The notes under the pieces were generated by a model. The model saw only the letters and a list, made by a program, of their open reading frames with translations, did not search any database and was not told where the DNA came from. A stretch of DNA of 64,000 bases. It comes from Ariolimax columbianus. Its lineage: Eukaryota > Mollusca > Gastropoda > Stylommatophora > Arionidae. Both the position numbers and the translations under genes were made by a program. Location: the NCBI GenBank assembly GCA_036924085.1, contig JAVGWX010000002.1:158183674-158247673 (forward strand), read 5' to 3'. Positions within the stretch are counted from its first letter, which is position 1, and each line of letters starts with the position of its first letter. Below are positions 10,876 through 22,655 of this stretch, in pieces.

Positions 10876-11032
10876 GCACACGCACCGCACGCACACAGAG
10901 AGAGAGAGAGAGGGAGGGAGAGAGAGGGAGGGAGAGAAAAAGGAGGGAGAGGGAGGGATAGATAGGAGAAGGGAGAGGGAGGGAGTGGGAGAGGGAGGGA
11001 GGGAGAGGCAGAGAGAAGGAGAGAGGTAAATA
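10818..11032. repeat. CT/GA and CA microsatellite cluster
   Basis: CT tracts, a short CACACGCA tract, then GAGA/GGGA tracts. Open frames on the minus strand (rich in L, S, P and RE) are compositional. Confidence 0.93.
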
Positions 11033-11229
11033 CAAGAATAGCTAGAGCGGGTGCAACATTTGGCAGTTCTTGTACCGAGGTGTGGGATAGGCGAGGTATT
11101 AGGACTTAACCAAAAGTACATGAAACAAATGTCTTTCCATGAATGGAGCCACGGAAACATGCATACCCATTAAAGTACACATATGTAGACACACACACGT
11201 ACATAAACACGTTCAAACAAACTCATATA

Positions 11230-11418
11230 CACTCTCTCTCTTTCTCTCTCTCTTTTTCTTTCTCTCTCTCTCTCTCTTTCACTCTCCTTCTCTCTCTTCC
11301 TCTCTAACTCATTTTCTCTCTCACTCACTCTCTCTCGTTCTCTCTCTCTCTCTCTCTTTCACTCTCTATCTTTTACCTACTCTCTCTCCTCCACACTCTC
11401 TCTCACTCTCTCTTATGG
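11230..11418. repeat. CT-rich microsatellite
   Basis: Imperfect ctctctct with interspersed tttc and actc. An ACAC/ACGT tract precedes it at about 11175-11230. Confidence 0.93.
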
Positions 11419-11950
11419 ATAATCCCCACGCCCACCTGGTTTCAGCGACCTTGACCACACCTTCCTGGAACATCTTCTCCCGCTGGAAACAACTTCACCT
11501 CTTCATGCTATGTGTGTCAGTGCCTGATTATGGCTGTCTGCCTCCATAGCTTAGAATGGACATTCTGTCGATTGATTGAAGAGATTGATAGTGACTAGAG
11601 TACTACAGCTAGGAAGTCTTGAAACAATTATGGAGAAGATACATCTTGGATCCATCCAGTTAGGCATCAGTCTACAGGGGAATGGCATATCCGGTCCAAA
11701 AAAGCCCTGCTGAAACCGGAGGTGTCGGGCCGTAAGGCGCAGGTATTGACGCCATCATGTGTCATGGCCGTAAGGCGCAGGTATTGAAGTCTCGCTGTAA
11801 ATTACGGCACAACGTCCCAATGTCTTTGTCAAAACGAACCCCGAAAAGAAAGAAAGATGCTCGCTGTTCTAACCTTCTTGACAACTGTCCAGAAACCTTG
11901 CTTTGGGTCTCCACTTCCTCTTTCTAGGTGCGGCTTAACCTTTTCAAATG
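11419..11950. other. Unassigned sequence with a short 39-bp-spaced duplication
   Basis: The word gccgtaaggcgcaggtattg occurs twice about 39 bp apart near 11729-11787. No gene is supported. Confidence 0.55.
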
Positions 11951-12500
11951 CCTTTATCTTTTCCAATGCCTTGATCTGTTCCAATGCCCTGAACTGTTCC
12001 AATGCCCTGAACTGTTCCAATGCCCTGAACTGTTCCAATGCCCTGATCTGTTCCAATGCCCTGATCTGTTCCAATGCCTTGATTTGTCCCAATGGCCTAA
12101 TCTGTTCCAAGGCCTTGATCTGTTCCAATGCCCTGATCTGTTCCAATGCCTTGATCTGTTCCAATGCCCTGATCTGTTCCAATGGCTTGATTTGTTCCAA
12201 TGGCCTAATCTGTTCCAATGCCTTGATCTGTTCCAATGCCCTGATCTGTTCCAATGCCCTGATCTGTTCCAATGCCCTGAACTGTTCCAATGCCCTGAAC
12301 TGTTCCAATGCCCTAATCTGTTCCAATGCCAAGGATCTGTCCCAATGCCCTTATCTGTTCCAATGCCCTGATCTGTTCCAATGCCTTGATTTGTTCCAAT
12401 GCCCTGATCTGTTCCAATGCCCTGATCTGTTCCAATGCCTTGATTTGTTCCAATGCCCTGATCTGTTCCAATGCCTTTATTTGTTCCAATGCCTCTTCCC
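11951..12500. repeat. 18-bp minisatellite, about 30 copies
   Basis: The unit is close to gatctgttccaatgccct with alternatives (gaactg, ttgatt, ggccta). Variant units are scattered non-randomly, with blocks of gaactg units at both ends of the left half. The open frames of 219, 147 and 167 codons on both strands are periodic artefacts. Confidence 0.95.
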
Positions 12501-12559
12501 CTCTGGGTTCCAGTGAAGACTGCCTAGAAATGCTAACAGAATCCTAAGAGGTACGGCTA

Positions 12560-12737
12560 AGCCAGCTCCATCGCTTCTACGTTATCTCTCTGGCAAAATA
12601 ACAAGATATCACATCTGTCGCCCACCGAGCCTCCGATCTATGGAGAAGTCCGGATTTGGCATAGTGTGTCGATAGTTTACAGTTTGACTGCGATATTTGC
12701 ACCTTTTGGTCTGACACATCTGTGTTCGGCAGGATAT
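12560..12737 (+). mobile_element. Dispersed repeat X, partial copy
   Basis: Contains gactgcgatatttgcacctt followed by a tttggtctgacacat word, matching repeat X at 44.9 and 51.7 kb. Only about 90 bp is clearly recognisable here. It abuts the following 42-bp array. Confidence 0.6.
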
Positions 12738-13195
12738 GCGTATAATTAGTCCCTCTGTGTATAGATAGCCCTCCTCTCAGCGTATAATTAATTAGTCCCT
12801 CTGTGTATAGCTAGCCCTCCTCTGATCGTATAATTAGTCCCTCTGTGTATAGCTAGCCCTCCTCTGATCGTATAATTAGTCCCTCTGTGTATAGCTAGCC
12901 CTCCTCTGATCGTATAATTAGTCCCTCTGTGTATAGCTAGCCCTCCTCTGATCGTATAATTAGTCTCTCTGTGTATAGCTAGCCCTCCTCTGATCGTATA
13001 ATTAGTCCCTCTGTGTATAGCTAGCCCTCCTCTGATCGTATAATTAGTCCCTCTGTGTATAGCTAGCCCTCCTCTGATCGTATAATTAGTCCCTCTGTGT
13101 ATAGCTAGCCCTCCTCTGATCGTATAATTAGTCCCTCTGTGTATAGCTAGCCCTCCTCTGATCGTATAATTAGTCTCTCTGTGTATAGCTGACTC
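12738..13195. repeat. 42-bp minisatellite, about 11 copies
   Basis: Highly uniform units containing tagctagccctcctctgatc. The first unit differs (atagatag, tcagcg). Near-identity of the internal units suggests recent expansion. Confidence 0.95.
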
Positions 13196-13484
13196 TAGTT
13201 TCTTGGACCAATGGATACGATTAATTATCTTTGTTTACTGGCTGTTCTGAATTCTAAAAGGATTAAGTAATCAGTTCTAGGCCAGAACCTCAATCGACTG
13301 AACAAAGTCCAATTTATTCTGTAATCATCACCTGCTGATGATAATTAGCTAACGGGTCACCTGAACGCTGATTTGCGTCGTTGGGAGCCTAAGTCGTTTC
13401 TCCTGGCCAGCGGCTTCGTGTCTGAATTTGTTAACACGTGTCTCCATAATCCAGCCAATCGCAAGCATAAATAGAAATGGTGGT
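13196..13484. other. Unassigned spacer
   Basis: No repeat unit or domain is seen. Confidence 0.5.
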
Positions 13485-14287
13485 TGGGGGCGGCACAGCT
13501 ACACTCAAGTCGTCACAGGGGGCGCCACAGCTACACTCAAGTCGTCACAGGGGGCGGCCCAGCTACACTCAAGTCGCCACAGGGGGCGCCACAGCTACAC
13601 TCAAGTCGCCACAGGGGGCGCCACAGCTACACTCAAGTCGCCACAGGGGGCGCCACAGCTACACTCCAGTCGCCACAGGGGGCGGCACAGCTACACTCCA
13701 GTCGCCACAGGGGGCGGCACAGCTACACTCAAGTCGCCACAGGGGGCACCACAGCTACACTCCAGTCGCCACAGGGGGCGGCACAGCTACACTCAAATCG
13801 TCACAGGGGGCGCCACAGCTACACTCCAGTCGTCACAGGGGGCGCCACAGCTACACTCCAGTCGCCACAGGGGGCGCCACAGCTACACTCCAGTCGTCAC
13901 AGGGGGCGGCACAGCTACACTCCAGTCGCCACAGGGGGCGGCACAGCTACACTCAAGTCGCCACAGGGGGCGCCACAGCTACACTCCAGTCGCCACAGGG
14001 GGCGGCACAGCTACACTCCAGTCGCCACAGGAGGCGGCACAGCTACACTCAAATCGTCACAGGGGGCGCCACAGCTACACTATAGTCGTCACAGGGGGCG
14101 CCACAGCTACACTCCAGTCGCCACAGGGGGCGCCACAGCTACACTCCAGTCGTCACAGGGGGCGCCACAGCTACACTCCAGTCGTCACAGGGGACGCCAC
14201 AGCTACACTCCAGTCGTCACAGGGGACGCCACAGCTACACTCCAGTCGTCACAGGGGACGCCACAGCTACACTCCAGTCGTCACCTC
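13485..14287. repeat. 32-bp GC-rich minisatellite, about 25 copies
   Basis: The key word is cacagctacactccagtcgc, followed by cacagggggc. A 32-bp unit without stops keeps all three plus frames open, which explains the 292-, 202- and 271-codon frames. The last units carry a gggg-to-ggga change shared by four consecutive copies. Confidence 0.96.
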
Positions 14288-14785
14288 AAATTGTGGTGAC
14301 AATTGACCCTCGTGTACAATTCTACATAACAAATTGGAACATTTTTTTATCTCAATTAAAGTGGGCAATTTATTTGACACCCTGTAATGGCGCATTAATT
14401 TCCTTAGCGATTCCCTGTCTACGCTGTCTGAAACATTTTCGTGGTGATGCAAAGCGATGCATTCCATTGCACACTCTGGTCTACTACATTTCCTAGCATA
14501 GTTAGTGGACAGTCCTTTCTGTCCAAAACGTGTCTGTTTATCTGAATCTTAGTATATCGTACATGATCCAAGTTGATATCTTCTCTGGTTAGCGACACAA
14601 CTTGAGTATAATGCTACAGATTGCTCGTCTTCGGTATGGAAATTTGGTCAAATATCCTTCTAGCCATTCCATATGTATTTCTTCCTATTAGCTCATCTGA
14701 CAAATTCCTCGATACAATGCCAACAGCAACCACTTTTATTAACATGTGAACTAGACCGTCAACACCTAACTCTATCATTCACTTC
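14288..14785. other. Unassigned sequence
   Basis: No supported gene or repeat. Two short overlapping open frames on opposite strands carry no known motif. Confidence 0.5.
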
Positions 14786-15162
14786 AGTCATCTAACAAGG
14801 ACCAAGTCAAGGATCCATTTCAGTCATCTAACAAAGGCCAAGTCAAGGATCCATTACAGTCATTAAACAAAGGCCAAGTCAAGGATCCACTTCAGTCATC
14901 AAACAAAGGCCAAGTCAAGGATCCATTTCAGTCATCAAACAAAGGTCAAGTCAAGGATCCATTTCAGTCATCTAACAAAGCCCGTCAAGCATCCATTTCA
15001 ATCATCTAACAAGACCCAATTAAAGCGTTCACTTCAGTCATCTAACAAAAACCAAGTAAAGCATCCACTTCAGTCATCTAACAAAGCCTGTCAAGCATCC
15101 ACTTCAGTCATTTAACAAAGGCAAAGTCAAGCATCCACTTCAGTCATCTAACAAAGTTATAA
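14786..15162. repeat. 36-bp minisatellite, about 10 copies, diverged
   Basis: Key word ttcagtcatctaacaaaggc. Units in the right half contain deletions (aagcccgtcaag in place of aggccaagtcaag). Confidence 0.92.
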
Positions 15163-15525
15163 CTTTTTGCTTTACCTTCCTCTCAGTATTTAGCTTGAGC
15201 TCTAGTTCGATACCGTCCACTGTTATATCGAAGGACTAAATGTATGTGAAGCTCGATACTCCCAGCTGTAAGTATCGGTAATGATATCGGTACTTGGACT
15301 CTTGGTATCGTTAATGATGTCATCTCGCTTAGGGCCTGCCCTTGTTGAATTGCACAATGAAGTAGCGGAGACACCGTGTTTATTTTGGATATCAATGTTA
15401 ATATTTACTTTATCGTATCGATACTTTTCTGTAACAATAAATGCCATAGTGTGCACAGTAATACAACAACTCGTAGACACGTATGTGTCTGTTCGTCGTG
15501 AGAACAACGACCAATGAAACTGCCA
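15163..15525. other. Unassigned sequence with overlapping open frames
   Basis: Frames of 70 to 113 codons occur on both strands; one minus frame contains LLHCAIQQGQALSE. I do not recognise a family. Short ggtatcg words are repeated near 15270-15320. Confidence 0.4.
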
Positions 15526-15527
15526 CA

Positions 15528-16342
15528 AAAAGTCACATGCCTTCAACAAACACATGCCGCCCACCTGTTCTAGTCACATGCCTTCAACAAACACATGTCG
15601 CCCACCTGTTCTAGTCACATGCCGCCCACCTGTTCTAGTCACATGCTTTCAACAAAAACATGCTACCCACCTGTTCTAGTCACATGCCTTCAACAAACAC
15701 ATGCCGCCCACCTGTTCTAGTCACATGCCTTCAACAAACACATGCCGCCCACCTGTTCTAGTCACATGCCTTCAACAAACACATGCCGCCCACCTGTTCT
15801 AGTCCCATGCCTTCAACAACCACATGCCGCCCACCTGTTCTAGTCACATGCCGCTCACCCGTTCTAGTCACATGCCGCCCACCTGTTCTAGTCACATGCC
15901 TTCAACAAACACATGCCGGCCTCCTGTTCTAGTCACATGCCTTCAACAAACACATGCCGCCCACCTGTTCTAGTCACATGCCTTCAACAAACACATGCTG
16001 CCCTCCTGTTCTAGTCACATGCCGCCCTCCTGTTCTAGTCACATGCCTTCAACAAACACATGCCGCCCACCTGTTCTAGTCACATGCCGCCCTCCTGTTC
16101 TAGTCACATGCCTTCAACAAACACATGCCGCCCTCCTGTTCTAGTCACATGCCGCCCTCCTGTTCTAGTCACATGCCTTCAACAAACACATGCCGCCCTC
16201 CTGTTCTAGTCACATGCCGCCCACCTGTTCTAGTCACACGCCTTCAACAAACACATGCCGCCCACCTGTTCTAGTCACATGCCTTCAACAAACACATGCC
16301 GCCCTCCTGTTCTAGTCACATGCCGCCCTCCTGTTCTAGTCT
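15528..16342. repeat. Compound minisatellite with 41-bp and 24-bp units
   Basis: The long unit contains cttcaacaaacacatgccgc and ends in cacctgttctagtc. The short unit lacks the ttcaacaaacacatgcc part. Long and short units alternate irregularly, and a cac-to-ctc change marks blocks of units in the right half. Confidence 0.94.
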
Positions 16343-16605
16343 AGCTGTGTCCCTTGACTTGCTACTATTGCCTTCAGTAGATCATCTTGTGACAATGTTG
16401 ACCTGGCCTCCTTACTCAGTTTAAATCAAGATTATGTTGTTCTCGATCTTTCGATTCGTCACAAAGTGTTTCTCGTCATGCAGTGACTATAATTTGTTTT
16501 TGACGAGTAACAATCATTGCTCAGTGATCTGCTCACTATCCTTAGTGGATATCAGACTAGAACCACTGTAACCTACCACAAAAATCAATAGTACGCTTAC
16601 GTGAC
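16343..16605. other. Unassigned spacer
   Basis: No supported feature. Confidence 0.5.
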
Positions 16606-16745
16606 CAGGGCCCGTCGCGCCGAATGTACATAACCTTCCAAGCATGTAAGAAAATGCAACTAAAGAGGATAATGCATGGGACTTGCAACCCCGTCATGTG
16701 AAACCGACTGTAAAGAAAAAACAAACTACAACAGAACAGGTAAGT
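16606..16745 (+). repeat. Dispersed repeat pair (with 22355-22450)
   Basis: Both copies carry gcaactaaagag, then tgcatgggact, then catgtaaaac or catgtgaaac words in the same order. I have the impression this block recurs in animal LINE 5' regions, but that is memory, not a search. Confidence 0.6.
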
Positions 16746-16764
16746 GCCTTATACAAGCTAATGT

Positions 16765-16858
16765 TAGTAGTCATTACCAGGAAGTAGCCAGGAACATGTG
16801 TGACGATATGCCGGTTATGTAAAACGGTAGACCAAACACGTAATTGTCAATATGATTA
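16765..16858 (+). repeat. Dispersed repeat pair, copy 2 (with 10716-10815)
   Basis: Diverged homologue, with the tgccggttat and accaaacacg words aligned in order. Confidence 0.6.
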
Positions 16859-17338
16859 CACGTTGAATTAATATAAATGAAAATAGTGCACACGTGGACA
16901 CAGTCAATAAAAATATGGACAATGGCTCAGTGATTGCAACCGATGAACATATGCAATAGTACGTTGTTTGTTCTCTCAAAGCTTGCTTCAGTTTACGTAA
17001 TTATGTTCTTCATTTCTGTGCAACTTTCTCCGTTCTCTGTACAGACGGTTCCAAGGTATCGAACATATTTAAGTATCGACACGGCCCTTCTTAGCCACTA
17101 ATGAGCCCAAATCTCATCCTTTCTCGCCATCTCTCGGCACGAGCCAACCTCGTGTTGGCAACTTCCTGCGGCGATGGTGTGGACACCTAGCGACTAATCA
17201 AAGATGGACAACCCTTATAAAAACCGTACTCTGCCGCAGGGGTTCCCCGCAGGATGGCGAAATAATGAGCGGTTTGGAAGTCTGAAGACTACTGGACATT
17301 GTTATCTTGTTACAAGCTGGCGGGTCGAGGGCGAGGGA
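16859..17338. other. Unassigned sequence downstream of the minus-strand LINE
   Basis: This may include 3' untranslated sequence of the LINE at 17339-20202, because the LINE reading frame ends at its right edge. No poly-A or simple-repeat tail is obvious. Confidence 0.4.
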
Positions 17339-18423
17339 TTACGTGCGCTGGCCTGGGCAGAGGTGGAGAACACTATACATAGCAATGACCTTTAGCGGGT
17401 TTCTAATGGTCCTCCCGTTGTGTGCGGGGATCTGTTCTAACTGTTGCAATTTGCGGAATTTGGAGAAATAATTAGCATACTGTTTTTTTTCTGGAATTAC
17501 ATAAAATATCACATGCTTGGGACACCGGTTGAAGAATAGGACCACTTTAACCTTACCAGCATGTTGTTTCTCTTTCTTAGAATCGACGTCACTGCACTCT
17601 GGGCATACCCATATGTGCTCAGTCTCTCCCATGAAATGGCATGAGGTATGGATGCTGATGGTTCCTGTAGCTCGCTGGTTGTTCACTCTCCTGCTCCGTC
17701 CTCTCATGCGGCCCACTCCGCTCGAACCTCGTTTAATGTCGAAACTTTGCAGCCTGTGGATTGATGCTTCATCAATTGTGGTGTCCTCATCTAGCAGGCG
17801 GTCATTTATTGATTTCAAAAAATGGCACTTCTTTCCATCACTAATGTGCCCATCATGGCAGCTTGTGAAGCCATGATGTCAACACTTTCATTGCCCTGAA
17901 CCCCAGCATGAGCAGGACAGTAGATTCAGGTCAACCCCTGGAGGTTTGAGGCCTTAACAGCTGCTATCCACTCGTACCTAAACCATCCCTTCTGTACTTT
18001 CTGAAGTACGGCTTGCGCATCTGTCACGCTGACTGCACTTGTTATAGAAGTCTCAGATATCCATTTCAGTGCCGAGGTCACTGCTTCCATCTCCATTCTC
18101 AAACAGGAGGTTGTTGACATGTATGTCCTACTGCGTTCAGCCACGACCTCTCCTCTCACTCTAGCCAAGAAACCCCACCCTGATGTCCCACTCCGCACGA
18201 CTGATCCGTCGGTGTATATGACGGCATCACTCTCCTGCGTGTTCTCAGTTATCAGCTGATTCACCTCGTGCTCTGCTCCCCCGTTGCTCCGTTCTCTGCA
18301 TTCCTTGCCTAAGGTTATGATGACTCTCTGGTACTCTATCATTCTATCACCAGTGTGAACCCATTCTTCCTCTTTGGCTATCGTCTCAGCTGGAGTGACG
18401 TGTCCGATTGTTGTCTCAGCCTG

Positions 18424-18492
18424 TGCCATCCATGACGACCCTCTCTTGATACTTGATCCCTTAATGTCTGAGATACTACTGTACATAGGGTG
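18424..18492 (-). other. Single-copy seed of the 36-bp array at 2.1 kb
   Basis: Encodes SSISDIKGSSIKRGSSWM within the LINE frame just upstream of RNase H. It aligns with 2114-2175 at the DNA level with only scattered mismatches. Here the unit is present once; at 2149-2970 it is present about 23 times. Confidence 0.85.
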
Positions 18493-18644
18493 CCGCGTGT
18501 CTGTGGTAACACGCATATAAGCTTTGACTTGTGTCAGTTTATGTCTGGATGTCACCGACAACAATCCCAACATGTACCGCATCATCACACTCGGGATATC
18601 TCTAGTGCAGCCCAGAACCAATCGCATACCTTTATTCTGAATGC

Positions 18645-18691
18645 TGCCCAACCTTTCACACGGTGTTCGTCATAGTGTGGAAGGTTGGGCA
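18645..18691. repeat. 17-bp inverted repeat at the polymerase deletion junction
   Basis: The left arm tgcccaacctttcacac (18645-18661) and the right arm gtgtggaaggttgggca (18675-18691) pair with one mismatch around a 13-nt loop. It lies exactly where the LINE reading frame jumps from early reverse transcriptase to thumb. Confidence 0.9.
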
Positions 18692-20202
18692 CATATAGCT
18701 ATGAAGCCAGTCCTCGGGCACAGATGACTTCTCTATAGTGTGATTCAACTCCTTCAACATATTTCTAATCTCTGTCTGATCAAACTGGTTGATGTGGCAA
18801 TACTGTACTCCATGAGTACCTGGGGCAGCGTTTTTGTAAGTACGCAGACTATATACGACCTCCGCCTCGGTGATAAGGCGCACATAAGCTTCTTCCCTGA
18901 TGGCTGCGTCTAAGATGCCTTTCCGAGTTTCCTGACGGACATCTCTGTCGTCTTTGTCAGTCTGGGCAACATATCGACTGAAAAAAAACTTAGACCCTTC
19001 TCTTCATCTGTCTTCAGGAGCCTTCCTTTGGTGTCTTGAATGTTGGAGATAAGCTGGCTTGTAGTCTTTCCATTCATCTTTCGATGCATGTGCCAGAACT
19101 TCTGGAGGGTATTATCATTACCCACTCCTGTGATGAACTCCTCCCATTGCTCGCTTTTGGACTCCCTAGCTAACGCTTTAAAGGAATTGGTAGCTTTGCG
19201 GTTTACCTCCTCCTTCTCGTTCTACGCGTCGACATTAATGCCAGCTCTCTTTCTGGCTTTACGCCAATCCTTTGTTGCCGCCTCCTTTCCTCTCCAGGCC
19301 GTATCAACCTCTTGAGTCCACCAGGGTGGTTGGACAAAAGGAAATCTAGTGGTTCTGAGTCCGATCGTCTGGCGCAGCTTGTTCACTACATTATCCTGCT
19401 CGAACGTGTATCTGAACACCTGTTTGACTTTCCGGTGTCTGGTGGGTTTTCCTCTGGGTATAAGTACGACACACGGCAGATGGTCGCTCTCTTTTGCCCC
19501 TAATACGTCCCAGCGTCGATAACATCATCCGTATCTCCCGGCCGAGATGCTAGTCTAGATGTACGTCCGTCATTCACGACAGTGAGGTTTGTGTGGACTA
19601 ATGCCTGGCTTAAGGAGACCCCTTGCCTATTTTCAGGGACATTTCCCCACTCCTTTGACCTGGCACTAAAGTCACCTGCAATGAGACCCTTTTGCTCTGC
19701 GACTCTGACAAGTCCGACAGAAATTTCCACTTTACGTACTCGAAGAGGTGATCTACGTGAGCGTATACGTTGTAGATTCTCCATTCTTGGTTGTTGATTG
19801 TTTTTACAATCCCTTGTAGCTCGACATCTTCAATTTTACAGGTGCTAGTATATATCCATGTATGGATAAGTTCTTGTTTCCCATGCATCGCCATTCTCCG
19901 CTTGCCAGGCCGCACGGTTAACTGTAGCACCTGTATCCTGGACACGTGATGGTAACATTCTCCCTCAAGCAGGTCTCCTGGATCATGAAGATGTGGAAAT
20001 CGAGCACCAATATTTGAAGAAGGACTTCTCGTTTGGTGACGCTGCGACAATTCCAGTAGCCCATTCGTACATTTTTTAACCCAAGTCTATCTGACTTTCT
20101 TCGACATTTTCTCTTTCCGGCTCTTTTCTTTCTCTCTCTCCTCTTGTCTCCCCTTCCCCTCCTTCTGCGTCCACCTTCCCTTGTGCCATTTGCTGGAGAC
20201 AT

Positions 20203-20585
20203 CGACGTCAGAGCACGATCTCCGTAGCTCCCGCGATGACTCTTATGTGTGGTTTGTCATCAGAGTTTGCCTTCTCCTAGAAGAGTTGCCCGCGGGGCTA
20301 ACGAGTCTCCTCTACTCGGTTTGTGGTCGGCTGTCTCCGCCATTTTTATTGCGGTGTCACATTATTGTACGGGTCACAGTGAAATCCGACCAATCGTGTC
20401 TTCAAATTCACAGTCAGCTATGTAGTGAAATCAGGGCACAGTCGATGACGATCCGTGAAATCTTGCTGACCAATCACTTGGTACACACCTTTGGATTGTA
20501 ATGTTATTTCCTACAGAACACAATGTTGGTATTAGCTGCCACCGTCGGAGAAAATTGACTCCTTGTTGCGGTACAGGTAACGCTG
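20203..20585 (-). other. Probable 5' flank of the RNase H LINE
   Basis: This lies upstream of the basic N-terminus of the minus-strand LINE. No separate gene is seen. It could contain the element's 5' untranslated region, but I cannot place the boundary. Confidence 0.35.
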
Positions 20586-20589
20586 AACC

Positions 20590-21034
20590 TAGACCCGGTG
20601 TGTCGTCCTAGTAAGTCAGTCCAGACCAGGTGTGTCGTCCTAGTAAGTCAGTCCAGACCAGATGTGTCGTCTTAGTAAGTCAATCCAGACCAGGTGTGTC
20701 GTCCTAGTAAGTCAGTCCAGACCAGATGTGTCGTCCTAGTAAGTCAATCCAGACCAGGTGTGTCGTCCTAGTAAGTCAGTCCAGACCAGGCGTGTCGTCC
20801 TAATAAGTCAGTCCAGACCAGGTGTGTCGTCCTAGTAAGTCAATCCAGACCAGGTGGGTCGTCCTAGTAAGTCAGTCCAGACCAGGTGTGTCGTCCTAGT
20901 AAGTCAGTCCAGACCAGGTGTGTCGTCCTAGTAAGTCAGTCCAGACCAGGCGTGTCGTCCTAGTAAGTCAGTCCAGACCAGGCGTGTCGTCCTAGTAAGT
21001 CAGTCCAGACCAGGTGTGTCGTCCTAGTAAGTCA
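20590..21034. repeat. 32-bp minisatellite, about 14 copies
   Basis: Key word gtgtgtcgtcctagtaagtc. Variants agatg, aggcg and caatcc recur in non-adjacent copies. Confidence 0.95.
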
Positions 21035-21138
21035 GTTTTGCATGATGATCACGACGATGACGGCGATAATCCTTGAAAACTGGCTAACCGATGACTTGCG
21101 AGGAACTAACTACACACTGTCTTTGTTATTGGATTTCT

Positions 21139-21470
21139 AGATCTTAACCTCCGCAGATCTTAACACCGTGCCTAGATCGTAAACTCCGCAGATCTTAACC
21201 CCATGCCTAGACCTTAACCCTGTGCCTAGATCTTAACCCCGTGCCTATATCTTAACCCCGTGCCTATATCTTAACCCCGTGCCTAGACATTAAGCCCGTG
21301 CCTAGATCGTAACCCCGTGCCTAGATCGTAACCTCGTGCCTAGACCGTAACCCCGTGCCTAGATCGTAACCTCGTGCCTAGATCGTAACCTCGTGCCTAG
21401 ATCTCAATCCCGTGCTTAGATCTTAACCCCATGCCTAGATCTTAACCCCATGCATAGATCTTAACCTCTT
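21139..21470. repeat. 19-bp minisatellite, about 17 copies
   Basis: The unit is close to gcctagatcttaaccccgt, with atcgt and accgt variants in the centre. Confidence 0.94.
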
Positions 21471-21639
21471 ACTGTCGAACCTAATCTGCAAGATGTTAAT
21501 CTTAGTGCTAAAGACAAGAACAGCCATTGAATGTGTTTCACGGTTAACAAAACAAAAGTCATTAAAACTAAAATGATGATTTTAAAATTTAAAGATACAG
21601 AATGAATTTGTCTATCAGACAAAGTTTGTTTGGGAATCA

Positions 21640-21970
21640 AATTGAGCTGAATAGGATTAAGATGCCGAGCAGCGCATGGATAGTAGAAGCCAGCGAACCA
21701 GAGCTGCCAAGACCCTTCTACACTTCCACGTGATGATCCTCTATAACAGAGTAGACTGACCAAGGAGAATGGATCGAAAAGGAAAGGCTAACAGGGTACC
21801 AAAACATGCAATGCAGAAATAGGATGTGTCGGACAGAAAGGTTCACATATTGCAGTCAAGCTGTAAAATAAGACACAACACATTCCGTTTGCCGGACTAA
21901 ATCCGGCTACTTGTAAAGCCCTTTTCCGGACTTGGTAGCGGTAGTTTTGAGAACGAGCGACGAAGAACAG
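21640..21970 (-). mobile_element. Dispersed repeat X, minus-strand copy with one terminal unit
   Basis: The reverse complement aligns with 44870-45215 and 51675-51990: cgttctcaa...ctaccaag, then aacggaatgtgttgtgtc, tctgtccgacacat, gtagaagggtcttggcag and gttcgctggc. It ends in catgcgctgctcggcatctt once only, while the other two copies carry this end in tandem. Confidence 0.8.
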
Positions 21971-22354
21971 GGAGACATTAAGCTAAATAAAAAGATATAC
22001 ATGATATGCGACATGTGACTTCAGATAACTCTGACTGCTACTCTAGATGACTAGAATGGACTGTAAAGGGTTAAATGAATTTGTGAAGTCTGAACTACGT
22101 TTACTTTTTATTAATTTAAAAAAATGTGAAACCATAATTGCTATTATTAACTTTATTTGCGTCAAGAAGTCATAATTTAGAAATTTGTTTTTATATTTAT
22201 TCAGTTTTTGTTAAAACAAAATCAACATTAACAAAATATCATTTTTGATCCATATTCAAGAGATGGTCGACCACTGCATCTCGCCTTTAGCAAACCGCTT
22301 ACTTGTGATTTCGTCTTGCTGGTTTTTACAGCAATTAGTCTTACATGAGGGGAT
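21971..22354. other. Unassigned AT-rich sequence
   Basis: No supported gene or tandem repeat. Confidence 0.5.
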
Positions 22355-22450
22355 AAACTATGTCGACTCATCCTCCATGCCTGTCGTATAAGGCAACTAA
22401 AGAGAGTTGTGCATGGGACTATCTAACTCCTCATGTAAAACAAATAGCAA
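22355..22450 (+). repeat. Dispersed repeat pair (with 16606-16745)
   Basis: See the partner. It shares ggcaactaaagagag and tgcatgggact words in order. Confidence 0.6.
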
Positions 22451-22655
22451 CAGACACAACAACTATATAATCAATCAAAGTGATTTTGTGCAGGCTTGTT
22501 AAAGGAAGTCATCTGTGGTTGTTGCCTATACTCCAGCTGGATCTAAAGAAGTGAAAGAAGTACAGAAAGGTTACAGTTAGCCTGTTCTTTGTTTTCTCAT
22601 CTTCAGTAGATTAATAACAGAAATGGATCGTACTGCAATGAGTTTTAATTGATTA

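Larger units (their letters stand above)
17339..20202 (-). mobile_element. RNase H-type LINE with its polymerase core deleted
   Basis: Read on the minus strand from 20202: a basic N-terminus (GGRRRRGRGDKRRERKKRAG), then an endonuclease domain with MGYWNCRSVTKREVLL, FMIQETCLRE and, near 19660, AGDFSARSKEWGNVPENRQG. A linker with PPWWTQEVDTAWR follows, then LQKFWHMHRKMNGKTTSQ near 19100-19060. The reverse transcriptase begins (NAAPGTHGV, VPEDWLHSY) but stops at about 18690, and the next match at 18651 is already the thumb region (SIQNKGMRLVLGCTRD), so the central polymerase with the YADD box is missing. An RNase H domain follows (AVIYTDGSVVRSGTSGWGF, RMEMEAV, SVTDAQAVL), then a tail with a CPEC motif (17.6 kb). 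Overall order fits Jockey/I-group elements. Several frameshifts are present. Confidence 0.87.

Noticed and set aside
13428..14306. Long open reading frames of 202-292 codons in all three plus frames
   Set aside because: They coincide exactly with the 32-bp array; a stop-free unit whose length is not a multiple of three opens every frame. There is no start context, domain or composition of a real protein.
15183..15564. Overlapping frames on both strands as a conserved gene
   Set aside because: Neither strand gives a recognisable protein, and the region contains short repeated words.
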